A stretch of DNA of 64,000 bases from Isoetes taiwanensis (Eukaryota; Streptophyta; Lycopodiopsida; Isoetales; Isoetaceae): the NCBI GenBank assembly GCA_021234155.1, contig JAJEKV010000020.1, positions 6,308,563 through 6,372,562 on the forward strand, in the 5' to 3' direction. A program made the position numbers and the translations under genes. The notes under the pieces are model-generated. The model did not search any database and was not told the DNA's origin. It was given only the letters and a program-made list of their open reading frames with translations. Shown here piece after piece: positions 12,261 to 25,179 of this stretch. Each line of letters opens with the position of its first letter. Within the stretch, counting starts at the first letter, position 1.

Positions 12261-13062
12261 TGTCCATGTCCATGGTTCTGCTCTTGGTGCAAAAGAAGTT
12301 GAAGCAACCCGTAGCAATCTTAAGTGGGAGCACGAGCCTTTTGTTGTTCCAGAAGATGTGAAGAGGTACAGTTAACTATTTTATTATTTGACCATTTTAT
12401 GCTCATTGCAGCCACTTAGTAAGCATACTCAGATCGGTGCAGCATTGGAATCAGAATGGAATGCCAAGTTTGAAATATATGCTAAAAAATACCCAGAGGA
12501 GTCTTTTGAGTTCAAACAAGTAATCTTTGGATCGATCCCAAATGGCTTGGAAAAGGCTTTGCCAGTATGTAAACTAATCTTAGGTGTTTTGATTTTCTTC
12601 AGCAAAATTGAGCACTTATAACAATTGGATGTTGTCTCAGATACCATTAGAGATACCGGGTGATGCTAATGCTATATGTAATCTTTCACAAGTCTGCCAA
12701 ATCTTTCACAAGTCTGCCTGAATCACCTTCCAAACGTTTCACCTGGTTTTGTTGGTGGAAGTGCTAATCTATCTAGCGGGGTCAAACGTGACACTCTTAA
12801 AGGCATTTGGTGATTTATAGAAGAAAAGCCCAAGAGAACGAAATTTGCATTTTGGAGTTTGAGAACATACAATAAGAGCTATTGCTAATGGTCTTGCGCT
12901 TCCAGTATTCTAATTCCATTCCATATGTGGCAACATTCTTTGTCTTTATAGATTATATGAGGGGTGCAATGCGCATCTCAGCCTTCTGTGAAGCTGGTGT
13001 AATTTATGTAATGACCCACGATTCAATAGGGCTTGGTGAGGACGGATATCATATCATGTAAA
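12261..13062 (+). pseudogene. Transketolase fragment captured by Helitron H1
   Basis: Transketolase is the thiamine-diphosphate enzyme of the Calvin cycle and pentose phosphate pathway. The pieces match its mid-region in order. At 12268-12365 are [15 protein letters not shown] and [14 protein letters not shown] short intron with GTACAG...TGCAG borders occupies 12366-12411. Exon 12412-12564 has [17 protein letters not shown] and NGLEKALP. From 12640 to 13062 are PGFVGGSANLSS, a decayed FGVREH region, and [19 protein letters not shown]. An 18-bp duplication (ATCTTTCACAAGTCTGCC twice near 12680-12716) and several stops break it. Retained introns show capture at the DNA level, not retroposition. 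The thiamine-binding N-terminus and the C-terminal domain are missing. Confidence 0.9.
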
Positions 13063-13773
13063 TTCTATGCTGTTTGTTCCGTTATACCTAAATAACTGTA
13101 TTGCCATGTCCTTTTTCAACTATAGCTACAATATTTATATTTAAATAATTGTATTGCCATGTTCTTTTCTTACAACTACAAGGGTCTTACAAAAAAGGAG
13201 GTTGAACTACATACGGGTGGGCTAATCCAACCGAAAGTTTTTGTTATAAGAAAATATGAACCACCTCAAGTTTTTGTTATAAGAAAATATGAAGGCTAGG
13301 AACTTGACTTTTGTTGTATATTTCATATTTCTTCTCTTAATGGCAAATAAATAAATAGAAATTACATCTTATAATTCAAAGTTGTAAATAATCTTAGAAA
13401 AGACAATACTTTACACGCATAGAAAGTGGTCCTACACCCCCTGTCAAATAAACAATTAAGTGAAGGTTGGAAACTTGCAAATTTGTTATATATCCATATT
13501 TGTTCTCAAATGGCTCTTGGCATCGATAAATAAATACAATTTCATGTTATAATTAAGAAAAGTTGTACATGGTTCTACAAAAATCAAACCCCAAAACCAC
13601 CAAAACGAATCCAATCGCATATGAATACACTTATCCAGAAAATCCCCCAGCACTACAAATTCACGCGCCAGACATCTTGGAGAAAGAGGGAGGGGAAGTT
13701 CAACTCCACATTTCTGATCAAAACATCTACAAACTTCCAACTTATGCCCAGCAACGCTGGGCATCGTTACTAG

Positions 13774-13985
13774 TAGAGTATAGTTTTTTAAGGTGTGGTT
13801 CATAAGTAGGTGTAGTTTTTAAGTGGTTGTTTTTTAAGGAACTATAGTTTTTTGTGTGGTTTATAATTACGCGTAGTTTTTAAACACTTATTTCTTAAGG
13901 AAGTATGGTTTTTTCAGGTGTGTTTTATAACTACGTGTAGTTTCTAAGTAGATGTTTTTTTTAAGGAAGTATGGTTTTTTGAGAC
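13774..13985 (+). repeat. T/G-rich tandem array, right part
   Basis: Continuation of the array at 7972-8791 after Helitron H1, with the same phrases (AAGGTGTGGTTCATAAGTAG, AAGGAAGTATGGTTTTTT). It ends where the 19-bp minisatellite begins. Confidence 0.85.
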
Positions 13986-14017
13986 GCAACCATGCCAAGG
14001 TAGATCAAAGATGCCAC

Positions 14018-14962
14018 GTGGGCTCCAACATGCCACCTAGGCTTCAACATGCCACCTGGGCTCCAACATGCCAAGGTGGCTCAAACATGCCATGCGGGCT
14101 CCAACATGCCACCTAGGCTGCAACATGCCAAGGTGGCTCAAACATGCCATGCGGGCTCCAACATGCCACCTAGGCTGCAACATGCCAAGGTGGCTCAAAC
14201 ATGCCATGTGGGCTCAAACACGCCACCTAGGATCCAACATGCCAAGCTGGCTCAAATATGCCAACGTGGCTGAAACATGCCACGCGGGCTCCAACATGCC
14301 AAGGTGGCTCAAACATGATAAGGTGGCTCAAACATGCCACGTGGGCTCCAACACGCCATCTAGGCTCCAACATGCCAAGGTGACTCAAACATGCCAAGGT
14401 GGCTGAAACATGCCACGCGGGCTCCAACATGCCATCTAGGCTCCAATATGCCTAGGTGGCTCAAACATGCCATCTAGGCTCCAACATGCCACCTAGACTC
14501 AAACATGCCAAGATGGCTCCAACATGCCACCTAGGCTCGTCCAACATGCCAAGGTGGGTGAAACATGCCAAGGAAACTCAAAACTGCCACGCGGGGTCCA
14601 ACATGCCACCTAGGCTCTAACATGCCAAGGTGGCTCAAACATGCCACGTGGATTCCAACATGCCACCTAGGCTCCAACATGCCAAGGTGGCTCAAACATG
14701 CCACCTAGGCTCCAACATGCACCTAGGCTCAAACATGCCACACGGCTCCAACATGCCACCTAGGCTCAAGCCTGCCAAGGAGGCTCAAACATCCCAAGGT
14801 GGCTCAAATATGCCACACAAGCTCCTACATACCTAGGCTCCAACATGCCAAAGTGGCTCAAGCCACGTGGGCTCCAACATGCCATGGTGGCTCAAACATG
14901 CCACGCGGGCTCCAACATGCCACCTAGGCTCCAACATGCCAAGGTGGCTCAAACATGCCAAA
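14018..14962. repeat. 19-bp minisatellite block A
   Basis: About 50 tandem copies of a 19-bp unit, alternating mainly between CTCCAACATGCCACCTAGG and CTCAAACATGCCAAGGTGG. Because 19 is not a multiple of three, copies cycle through all frames and give spurious open frames on both strands. These are not genes. Confidence 0.95.
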
Positions 14963-15585
14963 AGACGGACCCTTAAAACCTTCCGGAAGCAGTTCGTCCC
15001 AAAGGTCCTCTCTCGAAGGCCCCTGGCCACGGACGGGCAATTCTCCCACTCCGGAACTGTGAACTGACTCTGCCAATGGACTTAGAAAGTCGACATTACC
15101 CTCGGGACCAAGTTTCGTGTGCAGAAGACCACCCCTTCTCCAAGAAGCGCCAAAGTAGCTCATCTCCAACACATTCGTAGTCAATTGGCCTAAGAGGTGG
15201 TCGCGCGGAATCCGCCATGTAGAGGGTTCTTGTTTCTTTCGTTACAAAAATGATTGTGTAACTTGGTCCCTAGGGTAATTTCACCATTCCGGACGACATG
15301 ACGAAGTCGAATCTCCATTCCAGAGCCTTTGTACTGCCCGAACGACAAAACACTTGGGTTTCTACATGGTCGATCGCAGGACGCTTCGCAGTTTGATAAG
15401 TTCTCCCGGACGGATCTTGGATTTTTTTGAACCTGCTCCAAATTGAGCCAAATCATGTCGTGGGCCGAAGAAGCGCACGCCTTCTCCAAGAAGTGCCAAA
15501 ATAGGTCATGTCCAACATGCTCGCAGTCCATTGGCCTAGGTGGTGCCTGCAGGATACTGCCTGCTCGTCTTACCTTGTCGACTAT
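14963..15585. repeat. Unique insert between minisatellite blocks, with an internal direct repeat
   Basis: A moderately GC-rich segment unlike the flanking arrays. CCTTCTCCAAGAAGYGCCAAA and the next roughly 60 bp occur at about 15135 and 15484, a direct repeat about 350 bp apart that could mark a short element's ends or a local duplication. A 142-codon minus-strand frame (15190-15618) lacks recognisable composition and runs into the satellite, so I do not call a gene. Confidence 0.5.
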
Positions 15586-16980
15586 AGGCTCAAAACATGC
15601 CTCTAGGCTCGATGCCACATTGGCTTAAACATGACAAGTGACTCAAACATGCCACATAGGCTCACACATGCCACCTTGGCTCAAACATGCCACATAGGCT
15701 CAAATATGCCACATAGGCTCAAACATGTCACCTTGGCTCAAACTGGACACGTGGCTTAAACATGCCACATAGGCTTAAACATGCCACCGTGGCGGCCTTA
15801 GGCTCAAACATGCCACATAGGCTCAAACATGCCATCATGGCCCAAACTGGACACGTGGCCCAAACATGCCATCTTAGCTCCACATAGTATCAAACATGCC
15901 ACTAGGCTCAACACATGATAGGTGGCTCAAACATGATATGTGGCTCAACACATGCCACTAGGGTCATAAAAATGCTCTTTGAAATGATTTATTTTTTTGA
16001 AAGGATGAAATATAATTTTGTAGGTTTTTTATGGGTTGAAATGTTGTGCGCCTAGGCTCAAGCATGTCCTTGGGCTCGAACATGCCACCTTGGCTCAACC
16101 ATGCCACGCGCGCAAATGTTACATTGGCTCAAACATGCCATATAGTCTCAAACATGCCACCTCGGCTCAAAGACGCCACAAAGGCTCAAGTATGCTACCT
16201 AGGCTCAAGCATTGCCCCTAGGGTCAAACATGCTACATAGGCTCAAACATGACACATGGCTCAAACATGCCCCTAGGCTCAAACATGCCACTTGGGTCAT
16301 AAAAATGGGCTTTCAAATGATTTTTTTTTTCTTTTTTTGGATGAAATATGACTTCCTATGTTTTTTTATGGTTGAAATGTTGTGCCGCAAGATTCAAACA
16401 TCCCCCTAGACTAGGATTTGCCATTGGCCATAACATGACATGTGGCTCAAACATGCCACATAGGCTCAAATGTGACATGCATCTCAAACATGCTTCTAGG
16501 CAAAATATGACACGTGGTCCAAACGTGCCACATAGGCCCAAACGTGCACCTAGACTTTAACATGCCCCTAGGCTAGAACATGTCACCTTCGCTCAAATAT
16601 GACATGTGGCTAAAACATGCCACTAGGGCCATAAAAAGCTCTTTCAAATGATTTTTATTTGGGATGAAATATGAATTTTGTATGTTTCTTTTTTAATGAT
16701 TGAAATGTTGTGCCCCTAGGTTCAAACATGCCCCTAGATTAAAACATGCCACCTTGGCTCAAATATGAACCGTGGCTGAAACACTAGGGTAAAAAAGAAT
16801 GCTCTTTCAAATGATTTTTTTTTTTAGGGATGGAATATATTTCATATGTTTTTTCTATGGTTGCAATGTTGTGCCCCTAGGCTCAAACATGCCCCTAGGC
16901 TACAATATGTCACCTTGGTTCAAACATGCCACATAGGCTCAAACGTGACATGTGGCTCAAACATGCCACAGTCTCAAACA
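15586..16980. repeat. 19-bp minisatellite block B with higher-order structure
   Basis: Diverged copies of the same 19-bp unit, mostly CTCAAACATGCCACATAGG. They are punctuated by four copies of an AT-rich spacer that starts CATAAAAATG(C)TCTTTCAAATG and ends GAAATGTTGTGC, near 15965, 16298, 16630 and 16790. The satellite plus spacer forms a higher-order repeat of roughly 160-330 bp. No coding potential. Confidence 0.9.
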
Positions 16981-17190
16981 TTAAACACGGCCAGATTCAA
17001 CGGCCGCGATGAGCAGCTGAGATTGTAATCCAAGTCTTGTGATAAAAGAGTTCAAGTTGAATTCTAGCGGCCGGAAAGTGGAAAGTATAACAATACGACA
17101 TGCATACACCCCTTCTGATATGGCCAAAGAGCTAATCTCCAGCAAAAACAGCTTCCCAAAATTGCCCGCAAATGGTAACCACCTTAATCG

Positions 17191-17257
17191 GATCACACGA
17201 CGCGAAGCTATCTGTCAGCTACTTAACTGCGTAGAGATAGTTTCGCGTCGTGTGATC
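17191..17257. other. Strong inverted repeat: 23-bp stem, 21-nt loop
   Basis: The left arm 17191-17213 (GATCACACGACGCG then AAGCTATCT) pairs with the right arm 17235-17257 with one G-U/mismatch position in 23. The 21-nt loop at 17214-17234 can form a few further pairs (CTAC with GTAG). The arms are much more GC-rich than the surroundings and carry a CGACGCG core. It is not tied to any recognised element end. A small foldback transposon or an inverted-repeat transcript are possible readings. Confidence 0.85.
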
Positions 17258-19369
17258 TCCTTATCTTTTCATTTCTTTCGTTGACACGTGTTTACAAACA
17301 AATTTATTGTGCAGGTTTATGTTTATCAGATGTCGTGGATGTCATTCCGGCCGAAAGTAGTTGCAAAGGGCATGATTTACAAAGGCAATGGCATAATTCG
17401 TTAAATTAGTGGCATTTAAAAGTTCGATTTGCTACGTAAGAAGTTTTAGTCTAGGAACAAAACAAACAAAGAAACAAAGGAACCAGAGATTTACCATTAG
17501 AAACTAGGAGCCATTGGAGCCAATTAAGAGCCAACTTTTTTAAGTGTTTATCCAATGCATGGATGGCCGTTAGATCAAAGATAAATCAAGGGCTTGGATG
17601 TCGATCCATGCCCTTGTATCTCATTGGCCGTCTCTTTTTGGCAGAAATCTATGGCGCCTCTGTTCTTCTTGGCGGGAACAGACAGTTCATTGGCACCCAG
17701 ATCATTCATCTGTCGCAGATGATCCCGCCCAGATCATTCTTTTGCGCCATGTTCTTGCCCTGATTGGCCGCCGTAGGGCTGTGCATGAAGTACGCCGGAG
17801 GCAAATTCGGATAAGCCAGAGGCGAATACATTTTGGGGCAGTTTGTTTTAATCTTTGCGAAGTTCGTGAGGCTCCAGGCCGCAATTTCTTCCAGTTCGAC
17901 CTTCCCTGAGTTCTTTGTACTGTTTAAACATCGTCTCTTCTGTGATTAACTGTGGTAGCAGAGCAGATCCACGGTGGGCAGATTCACATTCTGTTTTTCC
18001 AGCTGAAGAGAAGGGGGAACCTTTCGCACTGCAAAGGGAAGGCAGATTTCTTCAGATTCACAGAAGACAAAGCGGCCGGGACCAGAGTTGCAGCCTGTTG
18101 CTGAACTTGGGCTGTCTGGAGATCTCATAAGGGCTTGTGAAATGCATGCTAGGCTTGCTTGAATACTGCCCGATTTCCAACATCTTCTCCTTCTTGATTC
18201 TGAATCTTTTAGCCCCTGACGGCCTTCAGATCATTCAATCGGCCTGGTACAATCCCATTTTCTTCAGAATCAAAACCCTGGCTCCAATTTTTTGCATTGC
18301 CATGCGGATCTAGACCCAATTCTGGCATGTTGATCTAAAGACCTGCAAATTGGCTGATGTTGTAATCCCTTCTTGTAGTTTTCAGTAAAAAAAACTCGCC
18401 CTTTCCAGCAAGAATGTAGCCGAATGATCTTTGAAAACCTCTGGTTTTCGGTCACCAAGGATTTCCTTCAAACCCAGTTTCTTTCCCAGATAAAGACCCT
18501 GGGTTCGTCCTTACAAGTTCTGCGATGGCAGCAAAGAAAACGTCCCCTTTTTTTTCTTCCCAAATCTCTGCCTTTTCTTCCTCTACTCCGGCAGCTGGTT
18601 CTTTCGCTTAGTTCTTTCAATCCTAGCTCCACTGACCCTGTCACTTCCACTCGCATTTCTATCACGGATATCATGAATCGATCAGGTATGAAGCTTTTTC
18701 ATTTTTCTAAACTTTCATTCATTCATTTCTGCAGTCTTTTCAATCTGTCAAATATTTCATTCATTCAAAATCATCCCAACTCTGAGAAACATTCTTATTG
18801 TTCTTACACAGTCTCATGCTTCCAGATTTCTTCTATCCTCAAAGACTGCACTATTAATCCTTTTTTTTTTGCAGATTCATGCATCGGATTTATTCATACT
18901 TGGCTCTTCTGCCTTCGACTTTCCCTATTTGATTCACAAGTTGAATCAAATGTATAGCAGTATTGTGTGGTGATCGGTCCAGCAAGAGATAATTACAGAC
19001 ATTCCTTAAGAAGAATCCAATCTTAAGAATCTAATGCAGTACTTATATATATCATATGTGTACTCCCAAATCGGATGTGTAGATTACAGAGTTTGGCCCT
19101 GTAAATGCTGATTTTAAGGTTGAAATTCATTCTATGATAGAGCCAATGAGAGTTTTCTTAAATTTGTGGAGTATTTTATCTCAATCTTGGCTGTGATAGA
19201 AAAATTCAAAAAGAATGGTAAACAAAACACCACTGGCCTGAAAATAACAATTATATTAGAGCTAAAAAGAACTTTAATAAGATCCCAACAATCGTGAAAG
19301 TAATAAAACAATGCTTAAAGACTATAGTTAATTTTAGATATTATGGTATTAAAAATATTTATTTGACAT
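17258..19369. other. No gene recognised
   Basis: A 2.1 kb stretch with open frames up to 177 codons (18424-18957), but the translations are Phe/Ser/Leu-rich in the way of T/C-rich non-coding DNA. From about 17540 to 18960 the sequence resembles a GC-moderate leader-like region. No exon, intron pair or repeat could be established. Confidence 0.4.
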
Positions 19370-19926
19370 GTTGTTTATTGAAAATTCTATAAAACCACAT
19401 GTGCATGTTATGTAAAATAATACTAAAAGACAACACCTATTTTTGAAAAAATACATTGCTTCTCAAAACCACATATCATTTTTTGAAGAACCAACACTTG
19501 AAAACAACATAATTAAAAGAAAAATCAGAAAACTACGCATAATTTTTAGCAAAGTCGGACAAAATCCTATACATGGTTTTTTAGTGTTGCTTTTTGACAA
19601 AACAACAGTTAAAAACAACATGTGGACCTTTTAAGTTTTATTACGAACCACATGTCTAATTTTGAAGAAAGCAACGCTTGAAAACTACAGCTACTTTTAG
19701 AACAACCTGTAGAAATATATGTTAATTCCTACGTGTAGATAATTTTGACAAAACTCTATGCGTAGACTTTTGGCAACAAAAACTACATGTATAAAAATTT
19801 TGCTAAAAACTACACGTCATTTCTAGCAAATCCGGACAAAAAACAACACGTAGTTTTTTGGTGTTGTTTTTTTGCAAAAAAGACACTAAAAAACAACATA
19901 TGGACCCAGTTTTGGGGTGGTAGTGA
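19370..19926 (-). repeat. T/G-rich tandem array, reverse orientation
   Basis: The complement of the array type at 7972-8791 (AAAACTACACGT and AACAACAYGTGGAC phrases). Its right border, read on the minus strand, is CACTACCACCCCAAAACTGG followed by GTCCA. This is nearly identical to the left border of the first array, so the arrays are units with a defined edge and not random low complexity. Confidence 0.75.
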
Positions 19927-22900
19927 TAGAATGTGCCATAATAACAAGAAGCAGGCGGAGGCCGAAGCCGATGGTTTGGCAATTTCATGCATATCTATTT
20001 ATACACACCTAAATTATTGACGGTATATACATACAAATTATTGCAAGTATAGCAAACCATACACATAATATAAAAAAATAATACTTACATAGAACCAATA
20101 ATGCTGCTATAAGAACACAATGTATATTCGAAAGAGGTTGGTGTAAAGTATATTTCATATTCAAAACTTTTTGGAAAGTGTATTTCCTGTATACATATAT
20201 ATCAAAAAAGTTCCCTTTCTAGAACGATTTTCTCAAGGTCCCTGTCAATTTCTCCTGTCCGATCAAGTTGCGGGTATAGTGTTTGTATCTCTTCGACCGT
20301 TTTTCCTGAAGCTATTTCATGCAAGACACTAACAAAACGAAGGAGGAATGAGGATGATAGGATGGTGGATTCAATGACTGTGACTGATTGAAGCAACACT
20401 TTAGAGCATCATCATCCACCATGATCATGCCTTCCTTATCCTCAACACCTAGGGCATCCATCATGTTGCGCAAGCATTTCACAAATATCTTTTTACCTGT
20501 CGGTTCCTTAGGGTTTGTGAATGAAGCACATTTGCTTTGATCCCAGATGGACGCCCAATCTCTATTTAGCTCAGGCACTACTTTCAAAACATCCTGTATA
20601 TTTCTATGCTCCATAGATGACCAAATTGCACAACGAAACAGACTGAAGGCCTGGTCCAACATCTCCTTCAGATAAGGGCGCGGGTAAACATATTTGGTAC
20701 GTGTCTCAAATGGTTGTTGCGCATACCATGACTTTTCAAACGTTGCTTTAGGTAACGTTCTACATAGCACACCATTCAAATCAAAGACCAGTACTTTTGG
20801 GGAAGCCGAATCATTTCTGTAAAGCGAACAATAACGTATGAGATGAAAGAAATGGAAAATGAAAACGCGCCAGGCGCGATTTCATTAATGATGCATGTCA
20901 ACATAATTTAAAAATATGATCTCTAGGAAACTCTAAATCGCGCCAGGCGCGATTTCTATATGCTTGTAGTTTGTAAAATGCATGGATATCAAAAAAAGGA
21001 ACATTGTCACGATACCTTTCTTCTTCATCATTCCCCGTGGTGTCTTCTTCCATTGCATCCTTATTCTGAGTTGTCTCCGGTCTGCTAGAAGCACCAACCA
21101 CATCAGTTGAGATCTGTACAGTGTGAACTATGCGTGATAGTTCATTACTCTTTACGCTAACCTGGCTAGTGCTTTCAGATTTGGAGTCTGCTTCATCATC
21201 ATTATTGTTATTATCATCATCCTTGTTATTTTCATCCTGTTCTATATTTTCCCTGTCAAGGATGTTCACAGGCATGTCGATAGGTATTTGGTGATCTGTC
21301 TGCTCTTCGGTGTCATCCATCAGCTGTCTCATTCCCTCCCGTTCTTTAAGCAAATCTGCAGGTATTTCGGCCTTAGAGGTAGAAGCTTTGCTTTTTGCAC
21401 TGCCGATTGGTCCCCTAGGTGCTTCCTCTAGTACTTTCTCAAAGAAGAGGTCCAAGAAATTTTTGGCTCGATCATCGGAGACGACGCTCTGGCATTTCCT
21501 TGCTAACTTCAAAGCTTCTCTACCGATGTAACCCCCAACGTGAAGCTCCCAGCAAGTTGTTCCCAATGGGAAAAATGCTTCAATGAGATAATGGGAAAGG
21601 TCCATAGAGAACCCATTCTTGTTTAGTTTCCCCCTATGTGAAGTTAGGAGTTCATACTTAATGTGGTCCACAAGAACTGGGTCAGCCTGGTTATCTTCCT
21701 CTTCTTCCTCTTCTTCCTCTAACTCTTCCACGACCTTGACACCCTTCCCCTTGTCTTCTTGCTCCAGATAGAAGGCGTTTCGCAGGATGCGTTCATGTAA
21801 CTGATAGCACTGCCATGCTAGTTTGTCTCCATCTGGTTTTCCCTTAAGCCTTTCATACTCCTTATCATCCATCATGGCTATCATAATAATAAGCACATGA
21901 GAAATTTTACTTGCTGTGCTGAAGTCACTGTCCCTATTTTCATCTATGAGGATCGCCTGTCGTATGACTTTCACGCATTCTAAGTCATTTGCAGCAGTTA
22001 GAGCATATGCATAGGACATGTCGGAGGGACATATAGTGACAACTAGAAAATTGCCCAGCGTTGCTGGGCTTCAAGTAGATGTTTGTAATCACTATCGTGC
22101 TTAATCATTCAATTACATGGTAATGTATTGATTCTTTTTAGACATAAAAGGCCATGCCCTTATGCCAGACAATTTAAATAAGGGCAAAAGAGATGAGGAA
22201 GTTGAACATACCAGTGACTATTTAGAAGATTAATAAAAACCATCAAGAACAGAGTACATAAAGCCCAATAAATATTCCTTTGGATAGATGTGTAGAAAAG
22301 ACAAATTGGCAGAATAAAAATGAGAGGAGCTTGAAGAAATGGCCACAGCACATTGTCCCAAACTGTTACACGAAGCCAACTTCTGAAAGTGTTATGTGCT
22401 TAAAACATAATATTTACCTATTACACGAATGTACTTAGAACACTATCAGCCAAGCCCATCATTCTTGACTTTCTTTTGCTATTGAGGAATGTTTTTGGTG
22501 TTCATACTTTATTTCATATAACTCATCCACATCTTGTTAATCTATGTTTGTGCCTTGTGGTCTATTATTTTGAGTTATTTGCCCTTTAGTCTTTTTATGT
22601 GATTGTACATGGGCCATTCATACGCCAAATGTTATAGGGTCATATATATCAAACATGCTAATCCTAAAGTGGTAAATGAGATAAATTTGACTTTGTTATA
22701 CAGTTATGCATTCTAAGTTTGTAATAATGACCTTTGCATCTTTTAAAGAAATGAGATACACATCAATAGTTGCTTAAAATGATCAAGCAATTGTAAGAGA
22801 AGCACATTCTCACGTTAGTTAAACGTAATAAAACCACTTTTAAAGCATGCACAAACACATTGATTTGCTTTTTAAAAAATTGTTGATGCTTCTTGAAGTA

Positions 22901-23457
22901 GGTAGATAGCTTTCTAGGCAAAAGCAAGACAATATGCACCGATATACGTAAAAGTATGTAGAAGACATAAGCTTCATAAGCTTAGTATCACTTCAACATT
23001 CCAATGGACCCACGATGCATAAAAGATAAAACCTTTGTAGCACAAAACATTAGTTGATGTCCTTATATGCAGCACATGAGATCTCCATTGAAGCTACTTC
23101 ACATGGAGAAAATGGACAAACAAATTATGAAGAACATGAACGAAAAACCAAATAATAGATTGTGAAGAACATGGACAAATACTATAGATTTGCTTCTAGT
23201 GAATACAAATAGATAAATGGCAATGACATTGAATGCCAGTAAATTGTGCAATAAACTTTGACTTCACCAGAACCAAAACTTCATCCCTGTGATACAGATA
23301 TAATGACCATCCTAGAACAAAGAAGATTATATAGCCAAAGATGCAAACATAAAGTCAGAACGTATCATTTTTAGCCCAGGTTCCAATATCAAAGGCATGA
23401 AGAACGTTTAGAATGAACAAAAACGCAATGCTTGATCTAGAAAAATCAATGTTTATT

Positions 23458-24165
23458 TGATTTTCTTCAACTCGTAGATGTAGAAAAAAGTTGTATATTT
23501 GCAAATGAGAACATGCTTGCATTATATCATGTCTTTTTTGTTGGATACTAATAGACAGGTCCTTACTTCCTTGGAAGCTGCCACATGAAATGTGGAGCTT
23601 TACTTGATACAGGACTTCAATACATTTCCTACATCTTGTTCACTATATCTCTGCTGCAGATTCCAAGCAAAATAAGGTTGACAAAAAGAACAGGTGCTAC
23701 ACAAAAACATAAGAAGAATTAGAATCAGGGTGTACATGTCATGCTCTAGGCTCCGACCAACTTGGAAATCTATTTACAGATGAAAAAGAACACTTGATAG
23801 GAGCAATAAAAACGTTTTTGAGTCTCAGTTCTCGATATCTGTGTCATTGGTCACCTGTGTTGTGCAATTCTTCAACCTCGTAGATGTAGATAAAAGTTGT
23901 AGATTTGCAAATGAGAACATGATTGCGTTATATCATGTCTTTTTTCTTGGCTACTAAATAGACAGGTCCTTATTTCCTTGAAAGCTGCCACATGAAATGT
24001 GGAGCTTTACTTGATACAGGACTTGAATACATTTCCTACATCTTGTTCACTATATCTCTGCTGCAAATTCCAAGCAAAATAAGGTTGATAAAAAGAACAG
24101 GTGCTACACAAATAACATAAGAGGATTTAGGATCAGGGTGTACATGTCATGCTCTAGGCTCCGAC
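23458..24165. repeat. Direct duplication inside H2, offset about 405 bp
   Basis: 23458-23790 and about 23868-24165 match closely (TCGTAGATGTAGA, GCAAATGAGAACATG, GACAGGTCCTTA, GAAATGTGGAGCTTTACTTG, CATGCTCTAGGCTCCGAC in order). Non-coding. Confidence 0.85.
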
Positions 24166-25179
24166 GAAAAAGGACATTTGATAGGAGCAATTATAACGCT
24201 TTTGAATCCTAATCTCGCTATCTGTGTGATTGGTCATCTGTGTTATGCAAAAAATGCTCAAGATGACCTGCACCTACTCTTCTTAACACTGTATCAGATT
24301 TAAAGTAATTGCTATAAAGCATGGCACGGTTGAATAAATGTACCATTTGAAGTGGAATGAAGCCATTGTGTTGGAGTTTATGCTTCTTGCCTGCCAGGTT
24401 TAACATGTACAATATGTACTTTCCTCATCAAGGCTTGTAAGTATACATCTCCCTAAAATTTCCAAAATAGCAGGGGCTTTAGATAATAAAGACCTGAAGG
24501 ACTATTCTAGATGTCAATACATCTATTACTCCTCTTCGAAACTTTGTCTTTTCCCTTTTGCAATCATACTCCAAGCGAAACGATAAGAGAATTTATAAAA
24601 AGTTTCCATACAAAGTTAACAGTGGTCCCATTACCAGTGAAGGATTTCATCCTTTACCAAGCAGCACGGTTCTTGTTAGAAACATGGCAAAACTGAAGGT
24701 TATCAATACAGCTATAGAGAGAGAGAACGAACATTGAAACAAAGGAAATAAAACAAACCAAAGGATTTTTTATTTTTTTTTGCTTGATCGTGCTGAAGGC
24801 TCGCCCTTGTCCTGCTTCGATATTCCCTTTGCCCTGTTTTTGTCGGAAACAACGAAGAAAGGAGATGAATTATAAAAGGACCTAACGAACCTTACATGTG
24901 GTGGACGGAAAGATGGGAGGCCTTTCACCAGAAACGCAAACAGGTTTTGATGCAGAAGCATCTTTGGTGCAGAGGCATGGGCACAGGGAACGGATCCGGA
25001 ACAGAGCAAGCTAGGAAACTCAGAATAGAGGAGCCAGGAGCGCCACACATCTGGCTTCTATCCTTGCATCTGGCTGCCGGCTTCTTTGAATATAGCCATG
25101 ATTTTGCAAAAAATCCACGATTTTGGCAGAATAGCGGTTCTACTGCTTCAAAGAATAGCCATGATTCTGCTTCTTCTAA

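Larger units (their letters stand above)
8792..13773 (+). mobile_element. Non-autonomous Helitron H1 (4,982 bp) with captured gene pieces
   Basis: The 5' end is TCTTATATTATAA preceded by A (8791). The 3' end is the 17-nt hairpin GCCCAGCAACGCTGGGC (13746-13762), then ATCGTTA and CTAG (13770-13773), followed by T. These are canonical Helitron termini with A/T insertion and no target duplication. Flanks on both sides belong to one T/G array. Joining 8791 to 13774 gives TTGTTTTTTAATAGAGTATA, which matches the array unit near 8643 (TTGTTTTTTAATAAAGTATG), an internal empty-site control. There is no Rep/helicase reading frame, so it must move in trans. Cargo: a coiled-coil exon at 9980-10267 and transketolase exons at 12261-13062, introns included, as expected of Helitron gene capture. 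A tripled internal segment lies at 10351-11960. Confidence 0.93.

Noticed and set aside
14049-14836. MPRWLKHAM-type repeat proteins in the minisatellite
   Set aside because: The 19-bp unit shifts frame every copy, the same wording appears in several frames and on both strands, and no start context or homologue is evident.
18424-18957. 177-codon frame as a gene
   Set aside because: Phe/Ser/Leu-rich composition without any motif, and no splice or neighbour support.
22160-22351. 63-codon minus-strand hydrophobic frame in H2
   Set aside because: No homology or context. It lies in AT-rich Helitron sequence near the 3' end.
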